Assembly: GCA_041752455.1 (NCBI GenBank)
Contig: JBGSWL010000128.1
Location: forward strand, 1-15,498
Length of the DNA: 15,498 bases
Direction: 5' to 3'
Source: JBGSWL01 sp041752455
GTDB lineage: Bacteria > Pseudomonadota > Alphaproteobacteria > Rhizobiales > Rhizobiaceae
The translations under genes and the position numbers were made by a program. How positions within the stretch are numbered: position 1 is the first letter of the stretch; each line of letters opens with the position of its first letter. The notes below the pieces were generated by a model. That model was not told the DNA's origin. It worked only from the letters and a program-made list of their open reading frames with translations, and ran no database searches. Below, piece after piece: positions 13,991 to 15,498 of this stretch.

Positions 13991-15498
13991 TCAGGGCGCA
14001 AACCGCCGCAGGCGCAGCGCATTGGTGACGACAAACACCGACGACAGCGCCATCGCCCCGGCGGCAAAGATCGGCGACAGCTGTAAACCGAAAGCCGGAT
14101 AGAGCGCGCCAGCCGCAACCGGGATAAGCGCCACATTGTAGGCAAAGGCCCAGAACAGGTTCTGGCGAATATTGCCGATGACGGCCCGCGACAGCGCAAT
14201 TGCATCGGTGACTGCCGTCAACCGGTCCGACATCAGGACGACATCTGCCGCCTCGATCGCGATATCGGTTCCTGTTCCGATCGCGATGCCGACATCGGCT
14301 TCCGCCAAGGGCGGCGCATCGTTGATCCCGTCACCGACAAAGGCCAGCCGCCCTTGCGTCTTCAGGCGCCGCACCGCCTCGACCTTGCCGGCGGGCAGAA
14401 CGTCGGCAACGACCTCGTCGATGCCAAGACGGCGCGCCACCGCATTGGCGGTTGCCGCCCGGTCGCCGGAGATCATCGCAACGCGAATGCCGAGCCGGTG
14501 AAGCCGGGCGATGGCTTCGACAGCCGTGTCGCGGATCGGGTCGGATACCGCAATCAACGCCGCCACCTGGCCGTCGATCGCCACATGCAGCGCGGTCTTG
14601 CCGTCGGCAGCCAGCGCGTCGGCCTGATCGGAAAACGACGTCGCATCGATACCGAGGTCCGCCATCATCCGGGCTGATCCGATCTGCACCACGCGCCCTT
14701 CGACCGTCCCGGAAACGCCGGTGCCTGTCTGCGTTTCAAAACCGCTGGCGGTTGGCACGGCAATGCCCTCTGCCGTCGCCGCCGCAACGATGGCGCGGGC
14801 CAAAGGATGCTCGGATCGGGCTTCGACGGCTGCCGCCGCCGCAAGCACGTCGGCGCGCGCAAAACCTTGCGCAACGGCAAAATCGGTCAGCACTGGCAGG
14901 CCCTGCGTCAAGGTTCCGGTCTTGTCGAAGGCAACGACCTTGACCTCCTGCAGCGCCTGAAGGGCTTCGCCGCGCCGGAACAGGATGCCGAGTTCGGAAC
15001 CTCGCCCGGTGCCGACCATGATCGAAGTCGGCGTCGCCAGTCCCATGGCGCACGGGCAGGCGATGATCAGCACCGCAACGCCGCTGACCAGCGCATAGCC
15101 GAGCGCCGGTTGCGGGCCGAAGACCAGCCAGGCGAGAACGGTCGCCAGCGCGATCGCCATCACCGCCGGCACGAACCACAGCGTAATCCGGTCGACCAGT
15201 GTCTGGATCGGCAATTTGCCGCCCTGCGCATCCTCGACCATGCGGATGATCTGCGCGAGCACGCTGGCTTCGCCCACATTTGTCGCGCGCATGGTCAGCG
15301 CGCCGGTCTGGTTGATCGTTGCACCGGTCAGCGCTGCGCCGGCCAGCTTCTCCACCGGCATTGCCTCGCCGGTGATCATGGCCTCGTTCACGTGGCTGTG
15401 GCCGTTGATGACGATGCCATCGACCGGTATCCGTTCGCCCGGCCGGATCTCCACGATGTCGCCGCTGCGCACCGCGCTGGCCGGCACATCGACGGCCG
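13991..15498 (-). CDS. copA: Copper-type P1B heavy-metal ATPase, C-terminal part (cut by window edge)
   Basis: Inner-membrane Cu+-exporting P-type ATPase; about 500 residues are visible. The frame stays open to the right edge (AVDVPASAV precedes the GTG at 15487), so the metal-binding domains and first membrane helices lie outside. Numbered from that GTG: actuator ITGEAMPVE near 38-46, transmembrane CPC at 144-146, phosphorylation DKTGTLT at 188-194, SEHPLA near 225-230 (the P1B HP motif), and GDGINDAPPLAEADVG at 385-400. A final membrane pair has FAYNVALIP and MALSSVF, the Tyr-Asn and Met-Ser-Ser features of the Cu+ subgroup (P1B-1). These residues argue against zinc/cadmium ZntA despite the adjacent zinc locus. 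It is convergent with zur and separately controlled. Confidence 0.92.
   Translation of the reverse strand, partial: AVDVPASAVRSGDIVEIRPGERIPVDGIVINGHSHVNEAMITGEAMPVEKLAGAALTGATINQTGALTMRATNVGEASVLAQIIRMVEDAQGGKLPIQTLVDRITLWFVPAVMAIALATVLAWLVFGPQPALGYALVSGVAVLIIACPCAMGLATPTSIMVGTGRGSELGILFRRGEALQALQEVKVVAFDKTGTLTQGLPVLTDFAVAQGFARADVLAAAAAVEARSEHPLARAIVAAATAEGIAVPTASGFETQTGTGVSGTVEGRVVQIGSARMMADLGIDATSFSDQADALAADGKTALHVAIDGQVAALIAVSDPIRDTAVEAIARLHRLGIRVAMISGDRAATANAVARRLGIDEVVADVLPAGKVEAVRRLKTQGRLAFVGDGINDAPPLAEADVGIAIGTGTDIAIEAADVVLMSDRLTAVTDAIALSRAVIGNIRQNLFWAFAYNVALIPVAAGALYPAFGLQLSPIFAAGAMALSSVFVVTNALRLRRFAP

Overview
The window is GC-rich bacterial DNA, densely coding, with short spacers and strong G/C bias at third codon positions. 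Gene content and protein style (a zinc transporter with a zur gene at its end, an MttB-family protein beside dimethylglycine/sarcosine dehydrogenase-like enzymes, a KDG kinase beside a UxaA-type dehydratase) suggest an alphaproteobacterium, most likely Hyphomicrobiales (Rhizobiales). The genus cannot be fixed from this sequence. There are twelve protein genes, one cut by the right edge and one beginning on the second base. I saw no RNA genes, insertion sequences, CRISPR arrays or attachment sites.

Region 1 (2-2143, plus strand) is sugar-acid catabolism: a UxaA/altronate dehydratase-type large subunit followed by a PfkB-family 2-keto-3-deoxygluconate (KDG) kinase. Dehydration of a sugar acid to KDG and phosphorylation to KDPG would be consecutive steps.

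Region 2 (2124-10719) is the most interesting part. A LysR regulator (minus strand) is divergent from four plus-strand genes. These are a DMGDH-like FAD/GcvT two-domain enzyme, a second SARDH-like enzyme of the same architecture, a non-pyrrolysine MttB-family methyltransferase, and a beta-hydroxyacid dehydrogenase. Together they look like a demethylation pathway for a methylated amine. An attractive but unproven reading is stepwise stripping of a quaternary amine such as glycine betaine: MttB-like first, then DMGDH-like, then SARDH-like, with methyl groups passed to folate. No corrinoid protein, transporter or Rieske monooxygenase is in view. Two intercistronic hairpins may tune expression within the operon.

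Region 3 (10744-13972) is high-affinity zinc uptake. znuA (minus) and znuC-znuB-zur (plus) diverge from a 29-bp near-perfect palindrome that is very probably the Zur operator. ZnuA has a His-rich loop and ZnuC a His-rich tail. znuC/znuB and znuB/zur overlap, suggesting translational coupling and autoregulation by Zur.

Region 4 (13991 to the right edge, minus strand) is the C-terminal part of a copper-type P1B ATPase, convergent with zur.
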